Made by a program: the position numbers and the translations under genes
Notes under the pieces: model-generated
Told to the model about the DNA's origin: nothing
The model's database searches: none
The model's input: the letters and a program-made list of their open reading frames with translations, nothing else
Source: Dryomyza anilis
Taxonomy: Eukaryota > Arthropoda > Insecta > Diptera > Dryomyzidae
Direction: 5' to 3'
Assembly: GCA_951804985.1 (NCBI GenBank)
Contig: OX638136.1
Span: 8,125,852-8,189,851 of the forward strand
Length of the DNA stretch: 64,000 bases
Part shown: positions 48,803 to 61,983 of the stretch, in pieces
Layout of the letters: every line of letters starts with the position of its first letter
How positions within the stretch are numbered: position 1 is the stretch's first letter

Positions 48803-50403
48803 TATGCGTGCTTTGCAGTGGACATATTGTTATTGGTGTTGTAAATGTAGTAACCAAAACAAAAATAAATTCTCCGATAAAACAACTTTTCTCGGACTGT
48901 TCTTCTCCGTAGAATTCTGTTTTGTACAAAAGAGTATTACATTTATTGTAAACAATTAAGAAAATAATTTGGAAACGTGGGAAATTTTTTAGACCCCAAA
49001 ATTTTGTTATTTTATTTGTTGGTACAAAACATCCAATTTGTAGCGATTGGGCCTTGAGCACGTTAATTAAATATCTTAAAATTAAATATAGTTTTTAAAA
49101 ACAAAATGTAATAAATATTTGAACTCTGAATTTCATTCCTTAACTCTGAAAATACATATTGATAGTATTTACTTCATTTAAAAAATAACTTCAAAATAAT
49201 TTCATTTGAGATTAATGACTAAAATTCATTGTGCGAAAACAGTATTTCTGACATTTTTAAAGGGTAAAAAAAAAATCAGTGGGTAATACAATTCAAAGTA
49301 ATTTTAGGTAATTTTTAAAGTACGGGTTTGGAGGTTTCCATTTGGTACAAATCTATACATATACCCGATAAACGTAAAGATAGTGTTTGTGCTCTCTTGT
49401 CATATGGTACTACACGTACCCAGTGTTGTTAATTTTAAAATTATAATTATTTATAAATTCATCAAAATAACATTTATTTTTATGCCAAATAAATAACTTA
49501 TGTTATTTATTATGACTTATTTTATATCAAAGGCTCACCTTATAGGCACATTCATACAAAATATAGCATTTTTTTTAAGTATTTTATTTGAAAGACCCAT
49601 TTTGCTCAATACGTACAAGTATTGAGACTTCTCTAATGAAAGTCAGGATCATGAAATAAGACTGTAAAAGTCACATATTGGAGCTAAGAATTAATTTTTA
49701 AACTTAAGGTTGTTTCTTTCAATATTATAATTTTAGTTTTTAAGAACAACATTAGAAATGATACATAATTTTAAAAAAATATGTAGATTTTGAACCTTTC
49801 GTAGTAGAAATGGCAAAAATGGAAAAGTTCCGAAAAAACTGGTATTTCTACCAGAATTGTGGTAGAGTGTGACCAGAGAGTGAACACTAGTGAAATATTC
49901 CACTAGTGAAATATTTTCAAACTGAAGAGAGTGTGAACACTAGTGAAATATTCCACTATTGAAATATTTTCAAACTAAAAGTAGAACATATTTTTTTTGA
50001 AAAAGAATATTTTTTCTTTAAATACGATTTTTCATTTTAAAATTAATTTATTTATCATATAATTAATTTAAGCGTTAGATTTTTGTACACATTTTGTAAA
50101 TCTTGCATAATAATAATTGGTTCTGTTGTTTCGCATGTTTTATTTTGTTAATCAATTTGCTAATTTTTTAAAAACATGATACAAATACTTAACTGTAAGT
50201 TTTAAAATTATAAATGGACCACAGAAAATTTTATTATAGTTTAATATATATACTGTATTTACAATGTGAATTTTGGTGTAGTGTTTAAAGAATTTTAGGT
50301 GCTTGGTATACCCTGTTGTGGAATGTATTGATATCACTGTAATAACTATTGACATACACGATCTTGAAAATACATCATCTATCAATGGAAATATGTTACT
50401 AAT
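48803..50403. other. Unassigned AT-rich region (right arm)
   Basis: Mirror of 22077-23675. The two-unit repeat is at 49876-49976. No gene recognised. Open frames are the same fortuitous ones. Confidence 0.55.
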
Positions 50404-50690
50404 AAACAACAACAATATTTACCGCTTGGAAACCTTCAATCAGCATCATAATCAATGATCTACAATAAACATTATTCTCCTATCAACATATATGCTGCTA
50501 TTTACACCAACAATATTTACCATCAATATTATGATTACAAACAACATTATTATTCATGATCTACAATCAACATTATTCTATCAGCATGCGTATTGTTATT
50601 AAACAACAAAATTTATCGCTTTGGAATCTAAAATCAACATAATTTTATAGCCAAAACTTTAAAATCTTTTTTAAATTATTACACAAAACT
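50404..50690. repeat. Satellite fragment (right arm)
   Basis: Mirror of 21800-22076. Reverse-complement monomers (CTACAATCAACATTATTCTA). Confidence 0.75.
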
Positions 50691-50863
50691 CACTAATTAG
50701 TATACTTGGCTATATCCGAAACGGTCCTAATAATCATTTCCTGTGTTGTTTTTCTATTCGTTATTGTTCTTTTCAAATACTAAAACAAAGTATTTATTTG
50801 CAATAAACAATACTAGCGATGTTCCTGTCGAAACTATTAGAACCAGAATCATTTTAAGGGTAT

Positions 50864-50900
50864 AATATATATATATATATATATAAAAATATATATATAT

Positions 50901-50969
<69 letters not shown>

Positions 50970-50999
50970 CGATCGCTGAGCGATCTGCAATCAATAATT
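50864..50999. repeat. TA microsatellite next to palindrome TCAGCGATCGCTGA
   Basis: About 100 bp of TA with AAAAATA and CCATA interruptions, longer than its mirror at 21637. About 75 bp before it (50785-50860) has no counterpart in the left arm. The 14-bp palindrome is at 50966-50979. Confidence 0.9.
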
Positions 51000-51648
51000 A
51001 CCAGTTGTGAAGGTTAGATCAAGGTACGATAAGGATATTTATAGTCGGTCTAATCCGACTATAAATACCCTACACATATATGTGGTTACCATTCAGAGTG
51101 GTATATATGTCACCAAGGTATACGAGTCCTCAAAATTACTACAAACTTTCAATCGCTGAAGAATTTCCATTCATTTGATACTCATATTTAGAAATTGGTA
51201 GGTGTAACGAATTTCGATTTTTGTTTTTTTTTTGGGAACCACAAGTCGTTTGGCGGGAAATATTATTTTCATGTATTTCAAAATGAAATCAATATATATT
51301 AGACCAGTTTACCTAAGCACGTATACAGTAAAATTGATCTGTAGATGAACATTTTATATGAGTTATTTAAATATAAATGGTCAGATCACAGGTCACAATG
51401 AACCGATACCTGTGCACAAACAGCGTAGTTAGATAAGTAATCTAAATTTTAAGTTTCATATATCTAACTCTATAATTTTTTAAGTAGTAGGGATTTTAAC
51501 AGACAGACAGACGGAGATCGCTACATCAACCCAGGAGGTCATGTTTATCCAAAATATATATACTTTTCCATACCGGAGATGCTTCCTTCTGGGTGTTACA
51601 AAGGCGTACCAAACTGAATATACCCTTTTATTCTTAGTGTAGGGTATA
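51000..51648 (-). mobile_element. INE-1/mini-me-like element (right arm)
   Basis: Mirror of 21060-21612, with a longer distal tail (ACCAGTTGTGAAGGTTAGAT) that shows the left copy lost about 30 bp beside its hairpin. Confidence 0.65.
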
Positions 51649-51709
51649 CAAATATATATTAAACTATAATTTATTACCGTTATTAAATTTATTTTCATGT
51701 TATACATAT

Positions 51710-52557
51710 CCCGATCACTAACCTAGAATCAACATATTTCTACTATCAACCTGTGTGTTTCTTTTGATCTCCAATAACATTTACAGCTTAGGAACTTGTA
51801 GTCAATATTATTATTATTACACCCCAACAATATTTACCGCTTAGGAATCTTAAATCAACAATATTATACTGTCAAAACATTATAAGCGTTTTAAAATAAA
51901 ATATAAATTATTATAATATAATAATTATAATATCAGCAATCAACAACTATAGCTGCCGTTTTGATCATATTAGCATTAAAATAGTTTTTACAGATAAAGA
52001 TTAAAAACAAAATTTATAATTATAATATATCTGCTCGCAGCAATAAGAATAATCTAACAATATTTAATGCTTAGAAACCTACAATTAACATTGTTATCAA
52101 TGATCTACAATCAACAGTATTCTAATATCAACATGTGTTGCTATTAAAAAAACAAAATTTACCGCCTAGGAACCTACAGTCTAATAATGTTGACTGTAGG
52201 TTCCTAGGCGGTAAATTTTGTTTTTTCAATAGCAACACATGTTGATATTAGAATACTGTTGATTGTAGATGTACAATCAATGATCTACAATCAATATTAT
52301 TCTACTATTAACATGTATGTTGCTATTAAACACCATCAATATTGCACCAAGAAACCTACAATCAACATTATTCTAAGTTCTATCAACATATATGTTGCTA
52401 TTAAACGCTAACAATATTTACCGCTTAGGGACATACAATCAACATTATGAGCAATGATCGACAATCAACATTATTCAACTATCAACATGTGTGTTGCTAT
52501 TAAACAACAATACTTACCGCTTAGGATTCTAAAATCAAGATAATTTTCCAGTCAAAA
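51710..52557. repeat. Satellite block (right arm)
   Basis: Mirror of 20250-21059. Around 52160-52290 monomers switch orientation (TTACCGCCTAGGAACCTACA followed by TGTAGGTTCCTAGGCGGTAA), forming an inverted repeat of about 30 bp per side. Confidence 0.8.
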
Positions 52558-53262
52558 AATCGCTACTGCTGGCAAAGTGTTGCAGCGTATACTAGGCTGG
52601 GTAGCCAATGTCTTCGCTTGATTTGGGTTTGTTATCTTGTAACCGCTTTGTCAGTGTCACGTTCGATTCTTGTCTTCTAGCCGCTTGGACCAAGTTTAAA
52701 AACCACTGTCCTTGCGGCCTTACTAGTGGAAGCGAGCTAAGAGGTCGAACTTTTTATCGGATTTTTCAGAGAGGCGTACGCTTTGTCAGTGCCATTCAAT
52801 TAAAGTGTCCTGTTCGTTGCCATTGCCGTCAGTTTTGTTAGGTTGAGATTTTCTGTTTTTATTGATCATGTTTGTCCCACGAGTATCGGAAAAGTCCACC
52901 CGCACAGAGATCATTATATGCGGATTGATAGTTATTCCGAAGGGCGTAAGGTATCCCGATATGCCACAGCCTAGCAGATTATCGATACGGTATCTTTATC
53001 CAGCCCCCTCCCCTGGGCTGGATAAAGATACAGGGGCACCTCAAACCTATGATCAAGTACCATTATCTGGTGCTGTACTATTAAGGTGTAAAGACACGAG
53101 GAACTGACAACCTGATCTTAGCTAATCACCGTCACCAATACAGAGCATTGAAGACAACTGTGTTGGTTATTACCAATCGGCAGCCACTAGGAGGGTTTAG
53201 TAAGTGGATTATTGAAAACCAATGGATTATTGAGGACCAAACAATAAACAATAAGATCACTT
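52558..53262 (+). mobile_element. GC-richer insert in satellite (right arm)
   Basis: Mirror of 19569-20250. Frames of 77 (52608-52841) and 81 codons (52862-53107) differ from the left copies at only a few residues (for example CGL versus CRL). Hairpin at 52990-53031. Function unknown; no domain visible. Confidence 0.5.
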
Positions 53263-53732
53263 TTTTACAAACACCAATAATTACCTCTTAGGAACCTATA
53301 ATCAACATGATGATCAATAATTATACTATTAATTTTATGTTAAATACCAAGAACGCATAGGAACCTGCAATCAGCATCATGTCAATTATCTACAATCGAT
53401 ATTTTTTTTCATTCAACTGGTGTGTTGCTATTACAAACCAACAATATTTACCGCTTCAAAATCTATTATCAGCATCATGATCACTGATCTACAAAACCAC
53501 ATTATTCTACTATCAACAAGTGTGTTGCTATTAAAAACACAATATTTACAGCCTAGAAACATACAATCAACATAATGATCAATGATCTACAATCAACATT
53601 ATTCTACTATCAGCATGTATTAAACAACAAATTTTATCGCTGAGGAATCTAAAATCAATATAATTTTACAGTCAAAACTTAAAAAACATTTTAAAATAAA
53701 ATTTTTTAATATATTTGCAATCAACAATAATA

Positions 53733-54291
53733 GCTGCTTTCCCCTGGGTTTTGATCCTGATCCATAGATAATTTTAAAAATTGTGATTAGGTTGCTTTCG
53801 TGTCTGTCTGTTTGGTAGAAATGTTGTTATTGATTTTAAACTACTTTCGCGATGAGCCACAGACTTGAAAATTTAAATATTGCCTCGATATGGATGACAA
53901 TGAAATATTTCCGTTTTCTTGCCATCCGCTTTTTAATGGTTCCATATTAAAGACACATTGAATCATGAATTTTTTTTAATATTACTAATGTAAGGCTTTT
54001 CGAATTCTTTCAGACGAAAATATAATTCGTGTCAATTAGACAAAAATATAACTGACACAAAAAATAAGAACATTAAAATAAAAAATATTTTTATAAGAAA
54101 AACGTTTTTAAGGTGATTTTTTTCTATAATTTAAAAGGAAACGTTTTATGCTAGACAATATAACCTATTGGATCCTTAAATTTCAATTAATAACGTTTTA
54201 TATAAAAAAAGTATTTTTTATTTTAATTCTATAATTATAATTATAATATATTTGCAATCAGAAATAATAATGTCACTAAAGCTGTAAAGGA
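53733..54291 (-). repeat. Satellite-embedded module S1
   Basis: Mirror of the module at 18482-19038. Confidence 0.8.
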
Positions 54292-55584
54292 AGTTGCTAT
54301 TAAACACCAATAGCATTAATCTCATAGGAACCTACAATCAACATTATGATCAATGATCTACAATCAACATTATTCTACTATCTACATGTGTGTTGCTATT
54401 AAATAACAATATTTACTGTTTAAGAACCTACTTTCAAAAAAAAAAAAAAACTGCTATCAGCATCATAATTAATGAACTACAAAGAACATTATTCAAATAT
54501 CAACATGTGTGCTTTTGATCGCCAACAACATTTACTGCTTAGGAACTTGCGATCAATATTATGATCAATGATTGACAATCAAAATTTGTGTTGCTATTAA
54601 ACCCCAAAAATATTTGCCTTAAATCCACATTATAATACTGTCAAAACATTAAAAGCGTTTTAAAAAAAAATATAAATAATTATAATATCTGCAATCAACA
54701 ATAATAGCTGCGTGCGCCTGGGTTTTGATCCTATTATCATCAGAATAGTTTTTACATAAAAAGATAAAAAACAAATTTTATAATTATAATATATCTGCCA
54801 ATACTAACAATATTTACCGCTTAGAAACCTACAATCAACATTATAATCTACAATCAACATTATTCTAATATCAACAAGTCTTGCTATTAAACACCAACAA
54901 TTATGCAGCATGTGTGTTGCTATTAAACAACAATAATAACCGAATAGTAATTTCCAATCAACGTAATGATCAATGATCTACAATCAACATTATTCTACTA
55001 TCAACATGTGTGTTGCTATTAAAAACATACAATATTCACCGCCTAAAAACATACAATCAACATCATAATCTGCGATCAACATTATTCAACATGTGTGCTG
55101 CTATTAAATAACAATATTTACCGGTTAGAGACCTGCAATCAGCATCATACCTAATGATCTATTATCAACATTATTCTACAATCAACGAGGAACCTACAAT
55201 CAACATTATAATAAAAGATCTACAATCAACATTATTATAATATCAACATGTGTTGCCATTACAAAAACCATATCTACCTCATAGGAAACTACAATCAACA
55301 ATATTCTACTATCAACATGTATGTTGTTTTTATTTACCGCTTAGGATCTACAATCAACATTGTTCTACTATCAACATGTGTGTTGCTATTTGAAACAAAC
55401 AATATTTACAGCCAAGAAACATACAATCAACATCATGATCTACAATCAACATTATTCTACTATCAGCATGTATTAAACAACAAATTTTACCGCTTAGGAA
55501 TCTAAAATCAACATAATTTTACATTCAAAGATTTAAAAGATTTTAAATTAATAAATTTTAAAATATTTGGAATCAACAATAATA

Positions 55585-56098
55585 GATGCGTTCCCCTGGG
55601 TTTTGATCCTGATCCATATATAATTTTAAAAATTATTATTAGGTTGCTTTTTTATCTGTCTGTTCGGTACACATTTTGTTATTGATTTTAAACTACTTTA
55701 GGGATGAGCCACTAAGTCCTCGAAATGGATATCGCCATGGTTCCATATTAAAGACACTTTGAAAAAGTAATATTTTTAATATTAATGATATTAGGCTTTT
55801 CGATTTCTTTCATACGAAAATCTAATTCGTGTCAATTAGACGAAAATCTAACTAACACAAAAAAATAAGAAAACAAATTATGAAATAAAAATTATATTTT
55901 TTATTTAACATTTTTAAGGTGAGTTTTTTCTATCATTTAAAAGGAAACGTGATACGCTACATAATATAACCTATTGGATCCTTAAAGTTTAATTAATAAC
56001 GTTTAGTATTAAAAAGTATTTTTTATTTTAATTTTTATATAATTATAATATATTTGCCATCAGAAATAATAATATCACTAAAGCTGTAATGGGAGTTG
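55585..56098 (-). repeat. Satellite-embedded module S1
   Basis: Mirror of the module at 16676-17187, with the same internal deletion. Confidence 0.8.
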
Positions 56099-57879
56099 CT
56101 ATTAAACACCAATAGCATTAACATCTTAGGAACCTACAATCAACATTATGATCAATGATCTACAATCAACATTATTCTACTATCAACATGTGTGTTGATA
56201 TTAAAAACAAAGAATATTGACCGCCTAGGAACCTACAATCAACAAAAAAACCTGATATCAACATCATGATTATTGATCTGCAAACTACATTATTCTATTA
56301 TCATATCAACATGTTTGTTGTTTTTGATTTCCAACAACATTTACTACTTAGGAACTTGCGATCAATATTATGATCAATGATTTACAATCAAAATGTGTGT
56401 TGCTATTAAACCCCAACAATAATTTCTTTAAATCAACATTATTATACTGTCAAACCATTAAAACCCTTTTAAAATAAAATATAAATAATTATAATATCTG
56501 CAATTAACAATAATAGCTGCGTGGGCGTGGGTTTTGATCCTATTAGCATCAGAATAATTTTTACAGGAAAAGATAAAAAACAAAATTTATACTTATAATA
56601 TATCTGCCATCAGCAATAAGAATAAAAGAACAATATTTACCTCTTATAAACCTACAATCAACTTTATAATCAAAGATCTACAAACAACATTATTCTAATA
56701 TCAACATGTGTTGCTATTTAACACCAACAATTATGCATCCTAGGAACCTACAATCAACATTATTCTACTATCAATAATAACCAAATAGTAACCTACTATC
56801 AACGTAATGATCAATGATCTACAATCAACATTATTCTACTATCAATAATAACCGAATAGTAACATATAATCAACACATGATCAAATATCTGCAATCAACA
56901 TTATTTTACTATCAACATGTGTGCTGCTATTAAACAACAAAATCTACCGCTTAGAAACCTGCAATCAACATCATAATCATTGATCTACAATCATGATTAT
57001 TCTTTTATAAACAGGTGTGTAAACTCCAACGATATTTACCGCTTAGGAACCTATAATAAACATTATGATCAATGATCTACAATCAACATTATTCTACTAG
57101 CAACATGTTTGTTGCTATTAAACACCACAATATTTTCCTCTTAGAAACCTGAAATCAGCATCTTGATCAATGCTTTACAATCAATATTATTCTACTATCA
57201 ACAAGGAAGCTACAAACAACATTATAATCAAAGATCTACTATCAACATTATTCTAATATCAACATGTGTTGCCATTAAAAAATCAATATCTACCTCCTAG
57301 GAAACTACAATCAACAATATTCTACTATCAACATGTGTGTTTCTATTAAACACCAACAATATTAACCGCTTAAAAATTTCAAACAGCATCATTATCAATG
57401 ATCTACAAACAACATTATTCTACTATTAATAACATTGTTATTAAAAACAAAGAATATTTACCGCCTAGGAACATACAATCAAGATTATTCTACTATCAAC
57501 ATGTATGTTGCTATTAAACACCAATAATATTTTCCGTTTAGAAACCTGCAATCAGCATCATGATCTACAATCAACATTATTCTACTATCAACATGTGTGT
57601 TGCTTTTAAATACAAAGAATATTTACTGCATAAGGAACATACAATCAAGATTATTCTACTATCAACATGTATGTTGCTATTAAACACCAACAATATTTTC
57701 CGTTTAGAAACCTGCAATCAGCATCATGATCTACAATCAACATTATTCTACTATCAACATGTGTGTTGCTTTTAAATACAAAGAATATTTACCGTATAAG
57801 GAACATACAATCAAGATTATTCTACTATCAACATGTATGTTGCTATTAAACACCAACAATATTTTCCTTTTAGAAACTT

Positions 57880-58430
57880 GGCTGCGTTCCCCTGGGTTTT
57901 GATCCTGATCCATATATAATTTTAAAAATTGTTACTAGGTTGCTTTCTTGTCTGTCTATTCGGTACAAATTTTGTAATTGATTTTAAACTACTTTCGCGA
58001 TGAGCCACAGACTTGAAATGGATGACAATGCAATATTTCCGTTTTCTTGCCATCTGATTTTTCATAATTATATCGCCATGGTTCCATATTAAAGACACAT
58101 TGAAATATGAATATTTTTAATATTAATAATATTAGGCTTTTCGAATTCTTTCATAAGAAAATCTAATTCGTGCCAATTAGACGAAAATCTGACACAAAAA
58201 AATAAGAAAAGAAACTATGAAATAATTTTTTTTTTTAAGTAAAACGTTTTTAAGGTGAATTTTTTCTAAGATTTAAAAGGAAACGTGGTGCGCTATATAA
58301 TATAACCTATTGGATCCTTAAAGTTTATTTAAAAATATTATAAATATTATAAAGTATTTTTTTTTTAATTCTATAATTATAATGTATTTACGATCAGAAA
58401 TAATAATGTCACTCAAGCTGTAATGGGACT
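57880..58430 (-). repeat. Satellite-embedded module S1
   Basis: Mirror of the module at 14434-14983. The monomers before it (57430-57870) include one extra near-perfect 190-bp repeat relative to the left arm. Confidence 0.8.
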
Positions 58431-61420
58431 TGCTATTAAACACCAATGACATTAACCTACAATCAACATTATGATCAATGATCTACAATCAACATTATTC
58501 TACTATCAACATGTGTGTTGCTATTAAAAACAAAGAATATTGACCGCCTAGGAACCTACAATCAACAAAAAAAACCTGATATCAACATCATGAAAATTGA
58601 TCTGCAAACTACATTATTCTATTATCATATCAACATGTGTGTTGTTTTTGATCTCCAACAACATGATCAATGATTTACAATCAAAATGTGTGCTGCTATG
58701 AAACCCCAACAATAATTGGCTTAAATTAACATTATTATACTGTCAAAACATTAAAATCGTTTTAAAATAAAATATAAATAATTATAATATCTGCAATCAA
58801 GAATAATTGCTGCATGCGCGTGGGTTTTGTTCCTATGAGCATCTTAATAGTTTTTACAGAATAAGATAAAAAACACTCAGAAACCAACAATCGATATTAT
58901 AATCAAAGATCTATAAACAACGTTATTCTAATATCAACATGTGTTGCTATTAAACACCAACAATTATGCAGCCTAGGAACCTACAATCAACATTATTCTA
59001 CTATCAATAATAACCGAATAGTAACCTCCAATCAACGTAATGATCAATGATCTACAATCAACATTATTCTACTATCAACATGTGTGTTGCTAATAAAAAC
59101 TTACAATATTTAACGCCTAGATATATACAATCAATATCATGATCAATGATCTGCAATCAACATTATTCTACTATCAACATGTGTGCTGCTATTAAATAAC
59201 AATATTTACAGGTTAGAGACCTGCAATCAGCATCATGCTTAATGATCTACAATCAACATTATTCTACTATCAACATGTGTGTTGCTATTAAAACCTAATA
59301 ACAATTACCGATTAGGAACCTGCAATCAACTTTATGATCAATGATCTACCATCAACACTATTCTACAATCAACATGTGTGTTGCTATTACACAACAATAT
59401 TTACCGCTTAGAAACCTGCAATCAGCATCTTGATCAATGCTTTACAATCAACATTATTCTACTATCAACAAGGAAGCTACAATCAACATTATAATCAAAG
59501 ATCTACAATCAACATTATTCTAATATCAACATGTTAAAAAAACAATATATACATCTTAGGAAACTACAATCAACATTATTCTACTATCAACATGTATGTT
59601 GTTATTAAACAACAAAATTTACCGTGTTGGATCTACAATCAACATTGTTCTACTATCAAGATGTGTGTTGCTATTAAACACCAACAGTATTTAACGTATA
59701 AATCCTGCAAACAGCATCATAATCAATGATCTACAAACAACATTATTCTATTATTAAAAACGTTGCTATTAAAAACAAAAAAAATATTTACCGCTTAAAA
59801 ATATATTATCAACAGCAAGATCACTTATCTACAAACCACATTATTCTTTTATCAAAAAGTGTGTTGCTATTAAAAACCAACAATAATTACCGATTAGTAA
59901 CCTACAATCAACATTATTATCAATAATCAACAATCAACATTATTCCACTATCAACATGTGTGTTGCTATTAATAACAAAGAATTTTTTACCGCCCAGGAA
60001 CCTACAATCAACAAAAAAACCTGCTATCAGCATCATGATTAATGATCTACAAACAAGATTATTCTATTATCATATCAACATGTGTGTTGTTTATGATCTC
60101 CAACAACATTTACTGCTTAGGAACTTGCGATCAATATTATGATCAATGATTTACAATCAAAATGTATTTTGCTATTAAACCCCAATAATAATTGACTTAA
60201 ATCAACATTATTATACTGTCAAAACATTAAAAGCGTTTTAAAATATAATGTAAATAATTATAATATCTGTTTATAGTACATCTCCAATACTAACAATATT
60301 TATCTACATCTACAATAAACATTATTCTACTATCAACATGTGTGTTGCTATTAAACAACAATAATAACCGAATAGTAACCTACAATCAACGTAATGATCA
60401 ATGATCTACAATTAATATTATTCTACTATCAACATGTGTGTTGCTATTAAAAACATACAATATTCACCGCCTAGAAACATACAATCAACATCATGATCAA
60501 TGACCTGCGATTAACATTATTCTACTATCAACATGTGTGCTACTATTAAATAACAATATTTACCGGTTCGAGACCTGCAATCAGCATCATACTTAATGAT
60601 CTATAATCAACATTATTCTACTATCAACATGTGTGTTACTATTAAAAGCGAATAATAATTACCGATTAGGAATCTACAATCAACATTATGATCAATTATT
60701 AATTAAACTATCAACACGTATGTTGCTATTAAACAACAATATTTACCGCTTAGAAACCTGCAATCAGCATCTTGATCAATGATCTACTATCAACAAGGAA
60801 ACTACAATCAGCGTTATAATCAAAGATCTACAATCAACATTATTCTAATATCAACATGTGTTGCCATTAAAACTACAATCAACATTATTCTACTGTCAAC
60901 ATGTATGTTGTTTTTATTTACCGCTTAGGATCTACAATCAACCTTGTTCTACTATCAACATGTGTGTTTCTATTAAACACCAACAATATTTACCGCTTAA
61001 AAATTTCAAACAGTATCATGATCAATGATCTACAGACAACATTATTCTACTATTAAAAACAAAGAATATTAACCGCCTAGGAACATACAATGAAGATTAT
61101 TCTACTATCAACATGTGTGTTGCTACTAAACACCAACAATACTTATTTACCGTTTAGAAACCTGCAATCAGCATCATAATCAATGATCCACAATCAACAT
61201 TATTCTACTGTCAACATGTGTGCTGTTATTTACCATCATCATTATGATTACAAACAACATTATGATTAATGATCTACAATTAACATTATTCTACTATCAG
61301 CATGTATTAAACAACAAATTTTACCGCTAAGGAATCTAAAATCAACAACAAATTTTACAGTCAAAACTTTAAAAGCTTTTTTAAATAAAAAATTTTCATA
61401 TATTTGCAATCAACAATAAT

Positions 61421-61983
61421 AGCTGCGTTCCCCTGGGTTTTGATCCTGATCCATAGATTATTTTAAAAATTATTATTAGGTTGCTTTGTCTGTCTGTTTG
61501 GTACAAATTTTTTTATTGATTTTAAATTACTTTCGCGATGAGCCACAGACTTAAAATTTTAAATATTCCCTCGAAATGGATGACAATGCAATATTTTCAT
61601 TCTCTTGCCTTCCGCTTTTTCATAATTATATCCCCATTGTTCCATATTAAAGACACTTTGAAAAATGAATATTTTTAATATTAATAATATAAGGATTTTC
61701 GAATTCTTTCAGACGAAAATCTAATTCGTGTCAATTAGACTAAAATCTAACTGACCCAAAAAAATAAGAACTATGAAATAAAAAAATATTTATTTAAGTT
61801 AAACGTTTTTAATGTGAATTTTTTCCATGATTTAAAAGGAAATGGGGTACGCTAGATAATTTAACCTATTGCATCTTTAAAGTTCAATTAAAACGTTTTA
61901 TATTAAAAAGATTTTTTTATTTCTATAATTATAATATATTTGGAATCAGAAATAATAATGTCACTAAAGCTGAAATGGGAGTT
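61421..61983 (-). repeat. Satellite-embedded module S1, outside the paired arm
   Basis: Has no mirror in the window and is more diverged than the others (TCCCCATTGTTCC for the usual CGCCATGGTTCC), so it samples an older branch of the array. Confidence 0.78.
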
